NCBI GenBank assembly: GCA_030831045.1
Contig: JAURMB010000077.1
Span: 1 to 6,478 of the forward strand
Origin: Schleiferiaceae bacterium
GTDB lineage: Bacteria; Bacteroidota; Bacteroidia; Flavobacteriales; Schleiferiaceae
Direction: 5' to 3'
DNA: 6,478 nucleotides
Shown here one piece after another: positions 6,234-6,478 of the stretch. Both the position numbers and the translations under genes were made by a program. The notes below the pieces were generated by a model. It was not told where the DNA came from and searched no databases. It saw only the letters and a list, made by a program, of their open reading frames with translations. The stretch's first letter is position 1. Every line of letters begins with the position of its first letter.

Positions 6234-6478
6234 ACCGCAAAAGTACGCCCAATGGCGATGCAACGCGGGCTTTGGGGCGTCCACAGGCTGCCGTCGTAGT
6301 CGCCCAAAAACTGCACCGAGTGAAGGCCTGCCGCCGCAAAAAGTGCCTCAAAATCACTTCGGTCGAGCAGCATGACGCGCTCACTGAACTCCGTCGTGGT
6401 CGCCCCGTCACGAATGCTGATGGACTTGTGAACAAACGGCTCGTCGATCCAACGACGCACGTGAAATTCGACGTGGTC
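6230..6478 (-). CDS. C-terminal part of a probable class I SAM-dependent methyltransferase (start outside the window)
   Basis: The last 82 codons of this gene are present and the frame stays open to the window edge. The sequence runs from a beta-rich stretch (VEFHVRRWI, then VHKSISIRD) through a FSERVMLLDRSDFEALFAAAG segment to VQFLGDYDGSLWTPQSPR and the closing IAIGRTF. An helix of the type DFEALFAAAGL followed by FLGDYDGS and SPRxIxI is the usual C-terminal end of small class I methyltransferases, where it forms the last helix and the final two strands. The SAM-binding motifs would be upstream and are not visible, so the call rests on the C-terminal pattern only and the substrate is unknown. 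Its TGA overlaps the ZIP start (ATGA), pointing to one transcript. Confidence 0.7.
   Translation of the reverse strand, partial: DHVEFHVRRWIDEPFVHKSISIRDGATTTEFSERVMLLDRSDFEALFAAAGLHSVQFLGDYDGSLWTPQSPRCIAIGRTFAV
6238..6245 (-). promoter_or_regulatory. Weak candidate -7 element just before the ZIP start codon
   Basis: The minus strand reads TACTTTTG, which fits TAnnTTTG, only four bases before the ZIP ATG and inside the last codons of the methyltransferase gene. If used, transcription would begin at or very near the ATG and give a leaderless message. A TTG lies 15 bases upstream, shorter than the usual spacing. Chance is a serious alternative, because the bases also encode methyltransferase residues. 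Confidence 0.2.

Overview
The window most likely comes from a GC-rich member of the Bacteroidota, perhaps the Flavobacteriia. Starts lack Shine-Dalgarno sites. Two start regions on the minus strand carry the Bacteroidota-type -7 motif TAnnTTTG. One protein has a lipobox signal, and all gene families seen are common in this phylum. The assignment is an inference, because no rRNA or other marker gene is present. The window is almost fully coding, with no gene-free stretch above 100 bases.

Plus strand, 1-4775: a tightly packed, probably co-transcribed run. It holds the tail of an upstream gene (possibly an outer-membrane beta-barrel), a SixA-type histidine phosphatase, polyphosphate kinase 1 (ppk1), a short Ppx/GppA phosphatase, and a secreted lipoprotein esterase with an N-terminal CBM20-like domain. 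Junctions are an ATGA overlap, a 12-base gap, another ATGA overlap and a 25-base overlap. The core is a polyphosphate module: PPK1 makes polyP through a phosphohistidine intermediate, Ppx/GppA may degrade it (or pppGpp), and the SixA enzyme is a phosphohistidine phosphatase. The link to the esterase is positional only.

Minus strand, 6478-4836: the C-terminal end of a probable SAM-dependent methyltransferase (its start lies outside the window) overlaps by ATGA a ZIP-family metal transporter. After a 99-base gap comes a typical 2-Cys peroxiredoxin with its own likely promoter. Metal uptake and peroxide defence are a plausible but unproven functional pairing.

The two main intergenic spaces (between the convergent esterase and peroxiredoxin genes, and between the peroxiredoxin promoter and the ZIP stop codon) hold degenerate 7-base repeats of consensus GYAACTA. 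They run into the neighbouring stop codons and supply the esterase's last codons and stop. These arrays are the least explained structure here. Other points worth a look are a Val in PPK1 where E. coli has the second essential histidine (H454), a non-canonical metal-site residue in the ZIP protein, and a strong preference for GGA before ATC/ATG in Gly-Ile and Gly-Met pairs. No RNA gene, CRISPR array, insertion sequence or phage gene was seen.
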